A program made the translations under genes and the position numbers. The notes under the pieces were generated by a model. The model saw only the letters and a list, made by a program, of their open reading frames with translations. It was not told where the DNA came from and did not search any database. From positions 186,001 through 250,000 of the forward strand of contig CM024179.1 of assembly GCA_013433145.1 (NCBI GenBank): a stretch of DNA of 64,000 bases, given 5' to 3'. The stretch is from Ascaris suum. Its lineage: Eukaryota > Nematoda > Chromadorea > Rhabditida > Ascarididae. Within the stretch, counting starts at the first letter, position 1. Every line of letters begins with the position of its first letter. Shown one piece after another: positions 11,871 through 30,929 of this stretch.

Positions 11871-12513
11871 GCCACTATTGCATTTAACGATGGCAGTCCA
11901 TTTGCGAACCGCGAACGAAGCTGAGCTCGTGCACTGCACTATGTACGCGAGACTACCGTACTCCGCACTCTGCATACCACTAATGACGCCTATCACGGCA
12001 ACTCGGAAACTTCTAGCAATAGTATGCAATTTCTTTTTCTAGAAACATGCGGTTTTTTGCACCCATTGAAATCAGAACATCAAATAACGTATCTGTGCAA
12101 GATTTCAGCTTAATTGATGCACCCGAAGTGCACTTGCTGGATGGCCCATCGTTCTCTCCAAAAGTCGATCCGGGCATCATAGGAACTCGAAAACCTCATA
12201 GAAAGATGCAATTTTTTTGTTGCAGAGAACGATGGGCCATCCATCAAGTGCACTTCGAGTGCATCAGTTGAACTGAAATTTTGCACAGATACGTTATTTG
12301 ATGTTCTGATTTCAACGGGTGCAAAAAAACCGCATGTTTCTAGAAAAAGAAATTGCATATTACTGCTACAAGTTTTCGAGTTGCCGTGATAGGCGTCATA
12401 AGAGATAAGCAGAGTGCGGTGTACGGTAGTCCCGCGTACGTAGTGCAGTGCACGAGCTCAGCTTCGTTCGCGGTTCGCAAAAGGACTGCCATCGTTAAAT
12501 GCAACAGTGCCAA
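11871..12513. mobile_element. Foldback element with ~290-bp inverted arms
   Basis: The left arm (about 11871-12160) and right arm (about 12222-12513) are inverted copies with few differences. The outer ends read GCCACTATTGCATTTAACG and the complement CGTTAAATGCAACAGTGCC. Only a ~60-bp centre near 12190 is unpaired. No open frame looks like a transposase, so it is non-autonomous (foldback or MITE-like). Both arms carry the same words found in the tandem array that follows directly (TTTTTTGCAC, TGGCCCATCGTTCTC, TACGGTAGT, CACGAGCTCAGC), showing common ancestry. It sits about 500 bp upstream of the rpb-9 start. A target duplication is not evident. Confidence 0.85.
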
Positions 12514-12524
12514 TAACAACATGC

Positions 12525-14582
12525 AAATTTTTTAGACGCATGCGATTTTTTGCACTCACTGAATTCAGAACGTCAAATAACATATCCATACAACATTTCA
12601 GGTCAACTGGAGTAGGCAAAGTGCACTTGCTGAATGGCCCATCGTTCTCTGCAATGATCGGCATCCAGCAAGTGGCACTTCCCCCACTTCAACTGAGCTG
12701 AGAATTTGCACGGGAATATTATTTGACATTCTGGTTACGGGTTTCCGAGTTCCTGTGATGGGAGTTAGCCTGCAGTGTAGGGTACGGTAGTAGTGCGTAC
12801 GCAGTGTTGTGCACGAGCTCAGCTGCGTTCGCAGTTCGCAACCGAGGTGCCATCGTTCTATGCAAGAGTACGGTAGTAGTGCGTACGCAGTGTTGTGCAC
12901 GAGCTCAGCTGCGTTCGCAGTTCGCAACCGAGGTGCCATCGTTCTATGCAAGAGCGCCGCCTGGGCGCGTGGCACTTCCCCCACTTCAACTGAGCTGAGA
13001 ATTTGCACGGGAATATTATTTGACATTCTGGTTACGGGTTTCCGAGTTCCTGTGATGGGAGTTAGCCTGCAGTGTAGGGTACGGTAGTAGTGCGTACGCA
13101 GTGTTGTGCACGAGCTCAGCTGCGTTCGCAGTTCGCAACCGAGGTGCCATCGTTCTATGCAAGAGTACGGTAGTAGTGCGTACGCAGTGTTGTGCACGAG
13201 CTCAGCTGCGTTCGCAGTTCGCAACCGAGGTGCCATCGTTCTATGCAAGAGCGCCGCCTGGGGCGTGGCACTTCCCCCACTTCAACTGAGCTGAGAATTT
13301 GCACGGGAATATTATTTGACATTCTGGTTACGGGTTTCCGAGTTCCTGTGATGGGAGTTAGCCTGCAGTGTAGGGTACGGTAGTAGTGCGTACGCAGTGT
13401 TGTGCACGAGCTCAGCTGCGTTCGCAGTTCGCAACCGAGGTGCCATCGTTCTATGCAAGAGTACGGTAGTAGTGCGTACGCAGTGTTGTGCACGAGCTCA
13501 GCAGCTGCGTTCGCAGTTCGCAACCGAGGTGCCATCGTTCTATGCAAGTTCTGGATGCACTTCAACTGAGCTGAGAATTTGCACGGGAATATTATTTGAC
13601 ATTCTGGTTACGGGTTTCCGAGTTCCTGTGATGGGAGTTAGCCTGCAGTGTAGGGTACGGTAGTAGTGCGTACGCAGTGTTGTGCACGAGCTCAGCTGCG
13701 TTCGCAGTTCGCAACCGAGGTGCCATCGTTCTATGCAAGAGCGCCGCCTGAATGGCCCATCGTTCTCTGCAATGATCGGCATCCAGCAAGTGGCACTTCC
13801 CCCACTTCAACTGAGCTGAGAATTTGCACGGGAATATTATTTGACATTCTGGTTACGGGTTTCCGAGTTCCTGTGATGGGAGTTAGCCTGCAGTGTAGGG
13901 TACGGTAGTAGTGCGTACGCAGTGTTGTGCACGAGCACAGCTGCGTTCGCAGTTCGCAACCGAGGTGCCATTCGTTCTATGCAAGAGGTACGGTAGTAGT
14001 GCGTACGCAGTGTTGTGCACGAGCTCAGCTGCGTTCGCAGTTCGCAACCGAGGTGCCATCGTTCTATGCAAGAGCAAGCGCGTGGCACTTCCCCCACTTC
14101 AACTGAGCTGAGAATTTGCACGGGAATATTATTTGACATTCTGGTTACGGGTTTCCGAGTTCCTGTGATGGGAGTTAGCCTGCAGTGTAGGGTACGGTAG
14201 TAGTGCGTACGCAGTGTTGTGCACGAGCTCAGCTGCGTTCGCAGTTCGCAACCGAGGTGCCATCGTTCTATGCAAGAGCGCCGCCTGGGCGCGTGGCACT
14301 TCCCCCACTTCAACTGAGCTGAGAATTTGCACGGGAATATTATTTGACATTCTGGTTACGGGTTTCCGAGTTCCTGTGATGGGAGTTAGCCTGCAGTGTA
14401 GGGTACGGTAGTAGTGCGTACGCAGTGTTGTGCACGAGCTCAGCTGCGTTCGCAGTTCGCAACCGAGGTGCCATCGTTCTATGCAATGAGTTACGGTAGT
14501 AGTGCGTACGCAGTGTTGTGCACGAGCTCAGCTGCGTTCGCAGTTCGCAACCGAGGTGCCATCGTTCTATGCAAGAGCGCCG
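12525..14582. repeat. Higher-order tandem array derived from the foldback family
   Basis: A single left-arm-like segment (12525-12670) is followed by a two-unit array. Unit A (~86-88 bp) starts TACGGTAGTAGTGCG and ends at ATCGTTCTATGCAAGAG. It starts at 12783, 12869, 13080, 13166, 13376, 13462, 13656, 13901, 13989, 14193, 14404 and 14492. Unit B (~125 bp) carries CTTCAACTGAGCTGAG and TTCCTGTGATGGGAG. The usual order is A-A-B with a period near 297 bp; some periods lack the second A or part of B. Copies are almost identical, so expansion is recent or homogenised. Because 297 is a multiple of three, long open frames (up to 216 codons on minus) run through the array; I take them as by-products, not genes. 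GC content is higher than in the flanks. Confidence 0.92.
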
Positions 14583-14864
14583 TTTTTGCACGACTGCAGA
14601 ACCGACCGACTTTTTCGTCTGTTTGTTAATATACCTATGTGCAAAGAAATGATGAAAACTATAAAAGGGCAATTAGAAAACTAGTGGGAAATGAAAAGGT
14701 GTATAAAAAAGTGGTAGCAATCAGAGTAGAATGAACGTCAAAGCACGTTCATAAGAAGTGTTATTATAGGAGATCAAAAATGTCACTTCTCAATAAAATA
14801 AACTGTACGTGGGATATAAATCAAAGGGTATATGATGCCCCATGAAAGTAACCAACCGAACCAC

Positions 14865-16241
14865 CGACCGCTGGTGTGGGTTTTCGAGACATGAGGGGGA
14901 GCGGACGATATGATCGGCAGTGGCGACTGTTCACCTCCGTTACTGAGCACTCCATCTCTCTGCAGCACGACCTATTTAAAGGCACATTCGCATTCAGCTA
15001 AATGGAAATGCATAGTCCAAAACAGAGGATGGAACTCGATTGTCGATCAGAAAGCGCAGGTATTACAAAAGGCACGGAAAGCACAGTGAGTTCTAATGCA
15101 ACATGGCGAGACATCATCTTCGAAAGCTAAATATTCCGCCGCGCACTCGGTTTCGTTGCTAGTCTCAACATTTCACAGCAGAGATTAAACAAACTCATTT
15201 CCATATGAAGATGTCATGGTTATGGGGACCTGCTCACACTGTCGTCACCATCAGTCACGGAAAACGCTTCCAAATCGAATATGCAATCACTAAAAAAAGA
15301 AGTGCTAAAATAAGAGCAGATGACCTGCCTGAAATTAAAGCGCACTAAAACTTCATTTCGTGGCACACGTACGTTAGAAAACACATCGCTCTTTATCTCG
15401 TTTCCTATCATTTTTGCGACAGGAAGCTGCTCTTTACTACAGTTGCTTGTACCAACGCAACTTATCATTATCACAGTCTCCTCTCACTGAGCACGGAGTA
15501 AATACCCTTCCTTTGTAAGCAGTCACTAAAATTTTGCAACCTCACTTAACAAAACATGAAACTAGGCTCGGAAAAAAAATCGACATTGGGCTTCAGCTGC
15601 AATTTCTATATCAAGCGAGTCGCACACTGCAACTTTTCGAAAATTACTGATATTGGAGCTTCTCATAAAAACAATTAGGCACAACAGTATGAACGATGTG
15701 TAAAGTCTTGTAATAGAATCGGGCATTTTAAACCCTTCCGCCTCCAAAAGGATCCCCTCTCCGGAGCTTCACGTTCCCCTCAGGGGATTATGAGAACTCA
15801 AATCCCCCGCGAGCGCTCTTGAGGAGAGACAAGCTCCCCGTTCTTGCGGGAGTATGATTCATCATTGCACATGGCAAGGTCTCCGTTTGCGAGGTCCATT
15901 TCCAAGCACTACTGTGGATGCGCTCTTCCTGCTCAATTGAACAAAGTTAGTAAAAATATGCTTCTTTTCACAAAAATGCAGTCATAACCACTAGGAACCA
16001 GCGATGCCATTGGTATTAGGATGCTATAATCATACTCCTCCAATAATGGACAGTGCTATACCTACACCATTCTTCAGAAGCCGAATGCGCGCGTGCCCAT
16101 GGTGCATTCAGGGTTCTAGATTTGCTCTAATGCTGTTCCAAATATTTTAGCCAAAGGTACAACATAGCACTTACGATGTGCTTTTCGTATGATGGATTCT
16201 TTGAGATCCATGTGCAAGACGACGGAGATTAATTCGTCTAT
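14865..16241 (-). CDS. Serine-rich gene, candidate upstream exons
   Basis: Three short minus-strand exons join in phase. Exon 16241-16175 (acceptor TTGTCTTTCAG, donor GTAAGTG; 2 in, 2 out) reads RRINLRRLAHGSQRIHHTK. Exon 15289-15238 (acceptor TTTTTTTTAG, donor GTGAGC; 1 in, 0 out) reads DCIFDLEAFSVTDGDDS. Exon 14959-14865 (acceptor GTGCTGCAG; 0 in, 2 out if it ends at the weak donor GTGGTT) reads RDGVLSNGGEQSPLPII and onward. The first exon is also open in another frame (DELISVVLHMDLKES), but only the frame above fits its neighbour. The 2-base end matches the 1-base start of exon 5428-5340, so one gene spanning rpb-9 is possible. If the last exon runs on instead, it stops at 14783. No family recognised; the first two exons are better supported than the third. 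Confidence 0.45.
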
Positions 16242-16632
16242 CTGAAAGACAACTTTATAAAGCAAAGGTGTCCGAGATATTGGATAGGGGAGCGTAATCA
16301 TGTGATATCGAGGAAAACAATTCTTAGAAAGCTTCGAAACGAATCATAATTTTTCTCCATCAAAAAACGCAATGAATGCAACTACCGGTAAGATGGTGTT
16401 GCAAAGACAACTTGCTCAAACGTATTTCACGCCACTTATAATCGCTGTGATCTTCTTTTACCTTCTCAAAGGTTAGTGACGCAGTCACCGCCGTACTCCT
16501 CCATATAGATGATTTGTATTCGAGGAAGTTTCCAGTATATCGAAGGTGGAGATTAAAAACAGTCAAAATGTCGTTTGTTTTGGAACTTAAACGAAAGTCT
16601 TCAAGCAGATAATACGCCCAAAAAGATGCTAT

Positions 16633-16800
16633 TCAGTTAGGAATTGCGCCATACGACAAAAAAGCGAGCTTAGAAACAGATGACGTGTAAACTGTTGCAG
16701 TACAAACAATGTTCTGCATAGTTTCCAGTTCCGCGTTATACGAGCCTGTAATCTGCTTCTCGGCGATATCGGTAATGCACCTCTCCTTCAGTTTTTAAGC
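16633..16800 (-). other. Coding-like stretch, possible exon
   Basis: The minus strand has an open frame reading KERCITDIAEKQITGSYNAE, followed by about 25 further codons to a TGA at 16635-16633. The composition looks helical. No acceptor and donor pair of good quality was found that fits the neighbouring serine-rich exons, so it may be an exon with unusual sites or chance. The rest of 16250-17400 holds nothing I can support. Confidence 0.2.
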
Positions 16801-17420
16801 TGCTGTTGAATCGTTTCGATCTACACGCTACTGCTACTCTTATTTATTAAATGTTCAATCGTCTGTGCTATACTTTTACGAAAGATGCTCCTTGCTGTTC
16901 ATGTTCGTATACTTTCGTAGATTTCCCATTTCAGGACTTTGAAACAGAATAAAAATAAAATTAACCGAAAAAAAACACAAGATACCCTCCTCCTCTTAAA
17001 ATAAGCATGTACATCAGCCAATTAAGCAAACGCGCGAACGAATCTTCGTCATTAAAGGTAGGATGGAAGAAAGGGTTCCCGTTAGTCCTTTCAACATGAC
17101 GTTTTGTAGACTTTGCACACTTATTGATTTTTTTGAGAGAACTTTATAAATGACCTGCCGTTACCAAAGCGTTCAAATCTTCTTTCGGCTTTTCCTGTTT
17201 CTATTACCTCTTTTTAAAGAAACAGTGAGCTAACGGCATAGCTTCCATGTTAATGAACTGAGTGTATCCGCTTGCCCCCAGGTCGTCCGCCGACCCCAGC
17301 TGCAGTTATGAGCTTTGCAGCTCAGACTGTCTGGATATCTCACATTAAGCGTCATTATTTTGCCCCCTTCTTTTCGAAATCACCCATTTCATGCTCACTG
17401 GAACCAAACGTACCACCACC

Positions 17421-17891
17421 TTAGGTGGTAGATTTGCTATCATCTTCATCCTCTGAACTGATTACAACAGTTTCCTTTGGCTGTGTTTTCATTGGGAAGG
17501 TCCTGCACCATGGATTCTCTTTCAAAGGCGCATGCTTCTGCCCAAGTCATTTACTATTGTATATATATTAACGATTCATTTGTGCTTAACTTGTCCAAGA
17601 TTTTCAAGCAGGCTTGTTAATTCTCTGTGCATTTTGTTGTCCAAATAATTTCCTCGAACCCGAGGATGTATTTTGAGCGATCCATCCTCAGCGTAAGTGA
17701 TCATTACCGCAAAGAACGAATTCTTGATTCTGCTGTGAATTCCGATAGCGACCGGCGCTGTAACCAAATTCTCACATCTGCCACAATCTTCTTCTTTAAT
17801 TCTTTCCAGGAGCCCTTTTGAAGGGAAGCATGACCCTCCTTGAAATTTTGGGAGAAAGAATCGCACATTCGGCAGAGATCGAAACTCGTAG
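17421..17891 (-). CDS. Unrecognised protein, last two exons
   Basis: No family recognised. The penultimate exon 17891-17591 follows a strong acceptor (CTTCTTCCTCAG) and holds 1 base plus exactly 100 open codons. It then splices at CAA/GTTAAG over a 53-bp intron (typical nematode size, acceptor TTGGGCAG) to a 39-codon last exon, 17537-17421. The last exon ends in an acidic serine tail (ISSEDEDDSKSTT) and a TAA stop. The 100-codon part has a CGRC pair (EEDCGRCENL), a mixed hydrophobic core (NSFFAVMITYAEDGSLKI) and a helical end (MHRELTSLLENLGQ). Without the intron, the frame would stop 5 codons later. Upstream coding sequence probably lies at 17.9-18.5 kb. The acidic tail is a pattern common in nuclear proteins, but that is only a hint. 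Confidence 0.55.
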
Positions 17892-18300
17892 CTGAGGAAG
17901 AAGCTTAGAGGTACACTCGGTAGCACTAGCAGCATTTGTGACGAGCCTCGTTTTTCTCGAAATTCTGAACTTCCTTATCCGACTTCGTTGGACTTTGCGC
18001 TGCCGACAGTTGAGTGGAGGTGACCTACTCGTGTTCTCTACTGAATGAAGTCAGCCGAAAGTCCCTGAATTCATACTGCTGATTTATATATAAGCTCGTA
18101 TTGTTTGCATGCTTGATTAGAATTCACCTGGCCGCCTGACTATCTAACTGTCAAATGAGCCATGAGGCGCACGAGTGTGACTCTAATAGGGAGGGGATTC
18201 GAGGCTGAGTTAGCATCTTCCCAGTGGCGTCCCAATCGCGATTGCAGCATTAATTTGTCTGTCTGCAGAGCAGTTTCTGTCTACCCGTTCGACTATTTAC

Positions 18301-18455
18301 AGATGCAAAACCAAAGCGAACCTGCTGATTTCGCATTCTGAAAAGTCTACGGAGGTTGGCACATTGCTGGCAACCTGAGGTAACAACATGTTTTTCAGTG
18401 CAATAGCCACACCCGCACACCAACAAACGAATGGTATGGTCTATTAGAATAAGCC
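18301..18455 (-). CDS. Candidate exon with a cysteine cluster
   Basis: This 155-bp minus-strand exon has an acceptor GCACTACAG and a donor GTAAAT, with 2 bases in and 0 out. It encodes 51 residues containing CGCGYC, then SGCQQCANLRRLFRMRNQQ. The spacing of C-x-C-x2-C and C-x2-C suggests a small zinc-binding fold followed by a basic helix, but I cannot name the family. It lies ~400 bp upstream of the unrecognised gene ending at 17421. It could be its upstream exon if a small intervening exon (about 18034-17995, weak sites) leaves two bases. Not confirmed. Confidence 0.35.
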
Positions 18456-18782
18456 CTGTAGTGCAGTACAAATATTCATTGCATGTTGCAAAAAAAAACC
18501 ATGCGACTGAATGCACAGCAAAAGTTCGGTCAAAAGCGGCAGAAATCATGAAAATCTCGTACAGTGGGCCACTGAGGAGCTAACCATGTAGTGCCAACCA
18601 TTGAAATCACCTGCTGTGTAATGTTGTTACCGAGTTACCGATAATAATCCTGTTCTTGTTACATTTACTTTTCGAATTATAAATAAATTGCGTTATTATT
18701 CAATGTTATTATTGCTAGTAATGGTTGCAGCATCAGCTCTTCTTGTTATTGCTTATAGTTTTAAAAAAACAGAGGAACAATT

Positions 18783-18866
18783 CAAAAGAAATTAGAATAA
18801 TAAAGAAGCAAGTTGAACATATCAAAAGAAATTGGAAATAATTAAAAAGCAAGTTGAACAAATCAA
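18783..18866. repeat. Imperfect ~41-bp tandem duplication
   Basis: Two adjacent copies of a unit that carries CAAAAGAAATT and AAGCAAGTTGAACA, with a few substitutions. It is A-rich on plus. It is a minor local duplication with no gene attached. Confidence 0.6.
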
Positions 18867-19268
18867 ACGAAAAAACAGATGTGCTATGCAGATGTAGCAA
18901 GATGGGCTACGTTCACAGAGTTTGCCTGCTATGCTTGCAATAATTTTAATAGTTAAGAATTCCAGGATGATTTTACAAATTATTATTGGGTGTCTTAGAG
19001 TAAAAATCTTAAAAATGCACCACGCCATATTTGCAACACAAAATGCAACACAGTCCTCTAAGTTTTATAAATTCGTACTTGGAGTGCATTTCCACCACAT
19101 ATCTTTTTCCAAACAAATGTCCCAGCCATCTATTATTTCGAATCTTTATGTGCGTATTTCGAATCTTTATTGATATATACTTTGTTGTTGATTAATACTG
19201 ATCTCAAAAACGCATTTATGTTTCATGTTCTGCGTCGTTCTATTAATCCTTATGAAAATAAAAACCTC

Positions 19269-19269
<1 letters not shown>

Positions 19270-19360
<91 letters not shown>
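19270..19360. repeat. (AT)n microsatellite, about 45 units
   Basis: A pure AT/TA dinucleotide tract in AT-rich non-coding sequence. The YIYIYI frames on both strands come from the repeat. Confidence 0.95.
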
Positions 19361-27290
<7,930 letters not shown>

Positions 27291-27328
27291 CTTTTTTCAG
27301 GAACTCGAGTTCTATAAGCACCGTTTGA

Positions 27329-27458
27329 ATGGATTGTTTTCTGAGTGATGTGCAACTGAAAAGAAGGAGGCTTTTGCCAGGCCAAAAGCCAAGCCAGAAA
27401 CTGTCCCCTTTTGCGCCTCAAAAATGCGCATTTCGCCTGGAAGTCCCTTCAATCTCAG
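27329..27458 (+). CDS. Candidate first coding exon, unknown protein
   Basis: A GC-richer island in AT-rich sequence. A strong acceptor (CACTTTTTTCAG, ending at 27300) is followed by a short leader, an in-frame TGA and then ATG at 27329. The frame stays open for 43 codons (MDCFLSDVQLKRRRLLPGQK and onward) to a donor at CTCAG/GTGAAATC. The layout fits a trans-spliced first exon. The next TTTGCAG acceptor is only 35 bp away, too short for a normal intron, so the downstream exon is unknown. The minus strand is also open over the same bases, so the strand is not certain. No family recognised. Confidence 0.3.
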
Positions 27459-28855
27459 GTGAAATCGTAAAAGTGATTTTTGTCCATTTGCAGTTTTTAA
27501 GCATAGAACACATCGATCGAAAAAATGCTTATAGTTTGTCATTTGAACTGTTTTGCTGATGCATAAGTCATATCGTCCACCGCTTTGTCATTACTACCTT
27601 TCACCTTTTAATTTTCTTTTTGACTGCACGTTGTGAATGCCAAAGTCTAGTTCCTTCACACTATATTCAGCTTTATTCTTCGGCATTTTTAGATCGATAC
27701 TTGGAGAATTTTACTCGTTCGTTTATTTTGCAGTTGCGTTTAGTTCTCTAGAATATAAATTTTCGAAGTTCTACTATAAAACTTTAATAGTGGGCAAATA
27801 TGGCAATAAATTTGAAACTCTTTGAGACGAATTGAATAGGTTCTTTTGCCACTCTTTCGCTGTGTAATCTGGGAAGTCAAATATGATATGCCCGCTTTTT
27901 TCGATAATAAGACACATGATCATAATAGTTACGTAGTGCAACTGTGACATATCAAAAAGTTGTATTGAAATGTTACATCACTCATTCAGTAATACTGTTC
28001 TGTTAAAATTACATCACTGTTTTTCTAAATTCACTTCTTGAAGACAGAACTCGATTCTTCCAATACACTTTCATATTAAAATGTTTGCATAGTACGCATG
28101 CATCGTAAATGCTGTACGCATTCAATTATAGGCTCATTTGTTTATGCATCGAATTTCTTTATGCATCCAACATTCTTTTCTATAAAATAGGAAATAATTT
28201 CGAATCTTAGTGGAATTAAAATCTCAAAATGCGATGGGGTCGAAATTTCTTAAAGTAAACTCGGAGCTTAATATAAGCTCATTTTCTTTCCTCTTAGTGC
28301 AACTAACTCTAAAAGCAATTTAAAACTATTCACTTTAAAAAGTGCGCATTTTTTTACTGCTTTCATCCCTCACACTCTCTACTTCAAGAACTTTGCTCGT
28401 TTATTTTAACTGACAACTCTAAAAAGAATATAAGATAGAATCTCTTTTTGCTTCACCTCATCTAATCTCAAATTGCCTCGTTTTCTTGCTCCTTGCATTG
28501 CCTCGTTCTGTTTTTACTTCACCTCACTGCATTGATTGCCTCGTTCTGTTTTTACCGTAACTACTCGTCGTATTGCTATAAAATCTTTTTGTATTACTTT
28601 TATAAATTTGGCCCCATTTGCACCAATCTTATATTTCACATGTCATAGTATGAATAATATGAATTATTGATAGAAAGAATTGATTTATCTTATGATACCA
28701 TTTGTCGATCAAGACAAGCATTTTGCTTGGTCACAGAGGCTGCGCGTGGATTAGCAACATTTCGTGACGAAATTTTATCTTCTATATACTGAAATTGCCC
28801 ACATTTTGGTGGTTATCCGTAGGCAGCTTTTATCGCAGCAATTTTCTCTCGTTTA

Positions 28856-29041
28856 TTGAGCAGGTCGCCGTCAGCAGCTCTCGGCTCAAGTAAAATATCG
28901 TATTCTTTTGTTTATAGATTCCCTTCATTCCATCTCGAATACATGTCAGTTTTGGAAAGCTATGAGCGCTATAATCTCTCGTCACCACAAAAATTATGCC
29001 TCCACCTCGAAAGTAGGCAACCACCTAAGCTTATAAAGTAG
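28856..29041. other. Coding-like stretch, strand uncertain
   Basis: A small GC-richer island that is open on both strands. On plus, an acceptor TTTGTTTATAG precedes SFHLEYMSVLESYERYNLSS or, in another frame, an alternative reading, with a donor at AAA/GTAGGC. On minus, an acceptor TATAAGCTTAG precedes VVAYFRGGGIIFVVTRDYS. At most one of these is real. Confidence 0.2.
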
Positions 29042-29562
29042 GGAATAGGGTTAGTAGGCTGCAAGAGAAATATGAATGATAAGGAGACGTGTATATTGTA
29101 TTTGATATGTACTTGTCAGTACTTTTGCTCAGGTCTTAGAATTATTTAATCACCATATTACGGAAGAAATATTGAATTGAAATAAAACGGCGCAGTAGCC
29201 AATTATGAAACATGCGTAGAAAACTTACAGGATCACTTGCGAGGTCATAAAAATTTTTGAAAAAAGCATATACTCGTATGCTCGCTATATAATTAAAAAT
29301 ATGAATTAAATTACGATTAGACGCGAAACGTGTTTCTAAAGTTTAAAGCTCTGCTAAAATTTGGTTGACTGAACGAGAAATTTGCATATCAGTGTTTAGT
29401 GTGACCGGAATATGAATGCTATGAAAATGAAGAACGCTGGTTTTGATGTTATGGACTAAATATTTCAATAACCAGGACAAGCGTGTAATCTTTGTACCTT
29501 TTTTACCTTTTGATCCATAGAAAGCATTGAATATTATCCGTTAAAGGCGGTGTCTTTCGCAG

Positions 29563-29771
29563 CACTGCATGCTTGTCGTTTAGCTTTTGTGATTGCTGTT
29601 GTTATAGTTGTAAATCGGTTTGGAATGCGTCGCAAGCCTTTTCGTTTGGCCGTAGGCATTACTTGCTTCATAGTTTTTTTAATGCAAACTTATTGCCTGA
29701 GTCAGGGAACTCCTCATTTATATTACATTGAATTAACCTATCTGAAAGCATTTTCACATTTCAATAAGAAG
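29563..29771 (+). CDS. Candidate exon resembling a major facilitator transporter
   Basis: After an acceptor GTCTTTCGCAG (ending at 29562) the plus strand encodes two hydrophobic segments around a basic loop. The first is AFVIAVVIVV, then NRFGMRRKPFRLAVG, then ITCFIVFLMQTYCL. The NRFGxRRKPF word is close to the cytoplasmic loop motif (D/N-R-x-G-R-R) between TM2-3 or TM8-9 of MFS carriers such as SLC22 and SV2 relatives. The frame continues to a TAA at 29772. No neighbouring exons with matching MFS segments were found, so this could be an isolated exon, a pseudogene fragment or chance. Confidence 0.3.
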
Positions 29772-30526
29772 TAAACACGAGGCGAAAACAAAAGCGTTTC
29801 AAATACTGGCAAATCAGCTTATCTTCATATACGCCGATATATTCAGACTTTATATTCATTGTAATTGGTCGAATGAAACCCACATGTTACATCCGAAGGC
29901 CGTCACAAGTTTCGATTTTGAAATTCAGCCTCATACCCACCAATACCGCCTTCTTACACTTTCGTTGCTCAATCTCAACGTTTGCGGAGGATTCAACACT
30001 TCTTCGAGTTAGCACATTAACCGAATGCTCTTGATTAGGAACCTATAAGGTGCTCTTGTTGAGAACTAATATTGCAGTGCAGAAAAAAAGCAAATAAAGA
30101 GAGAAACAAGCTGTATCAAACTTGCCGCCCCAATATCCAATACGCTGTTGTTGTGCTTTATAAACGTTATATTTTGCTGAGATTCTGTCTATCCATTTGT
30201 GGGCACGTCTGAATTCAGAATTCGCTGTGTCGATCTACCTTGTCGATTCACTGTACCAATTAGAGAATTGGTTTCCGTACTCATTTGTGTCTAGATTATA
30301 AAATTCACCATCTACTCCTAGCTTGTCCTTGTAGAGAAAGCCACTTCAAAAATTTTAAAATTTTGAGGTTTTCAAGCTTTCGAAATAAAGCTACTCTAAA
30401 CGCAAATTGTGAAGAGCAAAAAACCAAAAACTTCAAAATCTACAATATTTGCTTTGATAAAGCAATAAACATGAAACCAGGGTACATAAGACAGGCTGAA
30501 GAGAGTTCTTTTTTTTAAGACAACAT

Positions 30527-30803
30527 TTACAACCTATTTTGTCGAAATGGAGGAAAAACTTTCAATCCTTGACAACTTTTGTTTGGTGGAGCAGTGATTA
30601 CGAAACTTGATGCGGTTGGGAACTGGGAAGTAGTTTCTTTGATGAGGCCAAGCAGCAGCAACTTCTGTCGAGGATTTCTTAGAGGTGATTCCGCTATTTT
30701 TGCATTTTTGCACTCATTAGCCTGCTTTGCAGGTACGCATAAATTACAATCTGTAGTATACGGCATTTTCATGGGACGGTGAGGGATCTTGGCTCTGATT
30801 AGC
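30527..30803 (-). CDS. Candidate terminal exon, unknown protein
   Basis: A GC-richer island. On minus, an acceptor TTCTGCCTACAG (ending at about 30804) opens a 91-codon frame: LIRAKIPHRPMKMPYTTDCN, later SPLRNPRQKLLLLGLIKE, ending FRQNRL and TAA. A four-cysteine pattern is spread over the first half. The plus strand also has a 67-codon frame over the same bases (MFGGAVITKLDAVGNWEV). No family is recognised on either strand, and a decayed repeat is an equal possibility. Confidence 0.25.
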
Positions 30804-30929
30804 TGTAGGCAGAAGGCTATTACACTGAATTTAAAATTTTGAGTAAGTGAATAATTTTCAGCAAAAAAAAAAGACGAAACGAGACTATTTAGGCATTTTT
30901 CTACATAGAAACAAAAGTCAAGCAAATTT

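Noticed and set aside
12598..13565. Long minus-strand frames (216 and 136 codons) with repeated 99-residue units in the tandem array
   Set aside because: The repeat period (297 bp) is a multiple of three, so any stop-free frame stays open. The frames have no start context, splice signals or domain, and opposite frames are open too.
12783..14582. Regularly spaced repeats that could be read as a CRISPR array
   Set aside because: Units are 86-125 bp, contiguous and without unique spacers, in a eukaryotic genome; this is a satellite array.
17627..17821. Plus-strand 64-codon frame
   Set aside because: Shadow of the 100-codon minus exon at 17591-17891.
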